The notes beneath the pieces are model-generated. The model searched no databases. It was not told the origin of the DNA and was given only the letters and a program-made list of their open reading frames with translations. Below are positions 23,520 to 24,187 of a DNA stretch of 24,187 bases, piece by piece. Position numbers and translations under genes: made by a program. The stretch's first letter is position 1, and every line of letters begins with the position of its first letter. This stretch comes from UBA7185 sp964606855 (GTDB lineage Bacteria > Bacillota > Peptococcia > Peptococcales > Peptococcaceae): the NCBI GenBank assembly GCA_964606855.1, contig CAZSHM010000028.1, forward strand, positions 1 to 24,187, given 5' to 3'.

Positions 23520-23544
23520 GCTGCTCCTCCCAACGTTCGAATTC

Positions 23545-23553
23545 AGTATAGCA
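23545..23553 (-). promoter_or_regulatory. Extended -10 promoter of the WYL gene
   Basis: On the minus strand the sequence TGCTATACT forms an extended -10 box (TGN-TATACT) about 25 nt before the start codon. There is no convincing -35 at 16-18 bp. The leader would be short, compatible with direct autoregulation by the WYL protein. Confidence 0.5.
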
Positions 23554-23755
23554 TCTGAGTAGGACACATTCTGTCGTTCTTGAATGTTTGCTCCTCCTTT
23601 TTCTTCTTCGCAGTTTCGCTATCCTGCGATTTTGACATGACCCCGAAACCATCTTCATGCGGTTTGCCACGCACTGACGCACGGTCATAACCTTTTGTGC
23701 TTCCTTAACTCCTTCTTCCGCTATAGCAACAACTACGCCCGCTCTTAAGATAACA

Positions 23756-23781
23756 CCGAAAGCACTATCCTAAACTTTCGG
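23756..23781 (-). terminator. Hairpin after the partial winged-helix regulator gene
   Basis: Arms ccgaaag (23756-23762) and ctttcgg (23775-23781) enclose a 12-nt loop, about 35 nt downstream of the stop codon at 23814 on the minus strand. The tail is T-containing but not a run, so it may be a weak terminator. The rest of the interval 23554-23813 holds no supported gene. Confidence 0.45.
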
Positions 23782-23813
23782 CAAACGAGGTGGGCGTCTG
23801 AGTTCATTGCAGC

Positions 23814-24187
23814 CTATTCGTTAATTTTCCAGTGTCCATATCTGTTGCCGCCTTCACGCACGATACGCTGCTCGTCACGCAACTTCTTGATTTCCCGTTC
23901 GATTGTTCTTTTCGGGATTTGCAATACTTTTGCCATCTCCAGTACAGTCACAGAGGCATCGGAACGGATCAACGCAAGTATCTTTTCTGCCAATCCGCCA
24001 TTTAATCCGCCATTTAATCCGCCACTTTGATCGCTTGCATCTCGGAGTTGGTCAATTTGTGCGCCTTTAAATGCCTTGAAATGCACACGCAAGCTATGTC
24101 CGATCAATTCGTACACGGGAGGTTCGGCTCCCAATTCTCTGCAAGCCTCGCAAATTTTCTGAATTCCTCTTCCCCAATGCTCAATAA
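23814..24187 (-). CDS. AlbA_2/HATPase_c_4-type ATP-binding winged-helix regulator, partial (C-terminal)
   Basis: The 5' part is beyond the right edge; about 124 codons are visible. The entry sequence (EHWGRGIQKICEACRELG, then PPVYEL and VHFKA) matches the end of the HATPase_c_4/RecG-C-like domain found in Schlafen-AlbA_2 regulators. It is followed by a Gly-Leu-Asn tripling (GGLNGGLNGGL) and a winged helix (KILALIRSDASVTVLEMAKVL..PKRTIEREIKKL). These proteins bind nucleic acid and are common in mobile or defence-associated regions. In this window it lies upstream of the WYL gene on the same strand, separated by about 295 bp with a hairpin, so the two are probably not one operon. Substrate or ligand is unknown. 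Confidence 0.83.
   Translation of the reverse strand, partial: IEHWGRGIQKICEACRELGAEPPVYELIGHSLRVHFKAFKGAQIDQLRDASDQSGGLNGGLNGGLAEKILALIRSDASVTVLEMAKVLQIPKRTIEREIKKLRDEQRIVREGGNRYGHWKINE

Overview
The window looks like chromosomal DNA of a low-to-mid GC Gram-positive bacterium, most likely a Clostridia-type Firmicute. The evidence is strong GGAGG-type ribosome sites with 5-10 nt spacing on nearly every gene, vegetative promoters of the TTGACA/TATAAT type, a membrane-anchored Amidase_2 cell-wall hydrolase, and a YezG-type immunity protein. This is inference from families and signals; no rRNA or tRNA is present to anchor taxonomy. All genes except one (13672-14544) lie on the minus strand, so the biological order runs from high to low coordinates.

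Region A (1-13428) is a metabolic or transport locus built on a duplicated module. The four-gene order is small Cys-rich Zn-finger-like protein, stand-alone ABC ATPase of the YlmA/ModF (COG1119) type, uncharacterised ~310-330 aa protein, and cytosolic alkaline-phosphatase-superfamily phosphohydrolase (COG3379-like). It occurs at 13428-8948 and again at 2573-1, where the last gene is cut by the window edge. Between the copies lie two more phosphohydrolase paralogs (8689-6662 and 4702-2693) and a 12-TM MFS transporter (6349-4958). Four paralogous hydrolases, a permease and two ATPase cassettes suggest uptake and hydrolysis of a family of related phosphate or sulfate (ester) compounds. The substrate cannot be read from the sequence.

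Region B (13429-15567) is a short GC-rich segment. It holds a divergently transcribed ArsP_2-type putative heavy-metal/arsenic permease with its own promoter and a palindrome in the promoter spacer. A 117-nt composite hairpin serves as a bidirectional terminator, followed by a converging membrane-anchored N-acetylmuramoyl-L-alanine amidase with a clear promoter.

Region C (15568-24187) looks like a conflict or defence island and appears more AT-rich. In transcription order it contains the C-terminal end of an AlbA_2/HATPase_c_4-type winged-helix regulator (cut by the window edge), a WYL-domain regulator, a large dynamin-like GTPase, and a HerA/FtsK-like ATPase interrupted by a 100-N assembly gap. 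The last two genes are a His-Me finger non-specific nuclease, start-stop coupled to the ATPase, and a YezG-family immunity protein that overlaps the nuclease by 4 nt. The combination WYL + dynamin + HerA + nuclease + immunity is the most interesting candidate for an undescribed system here.
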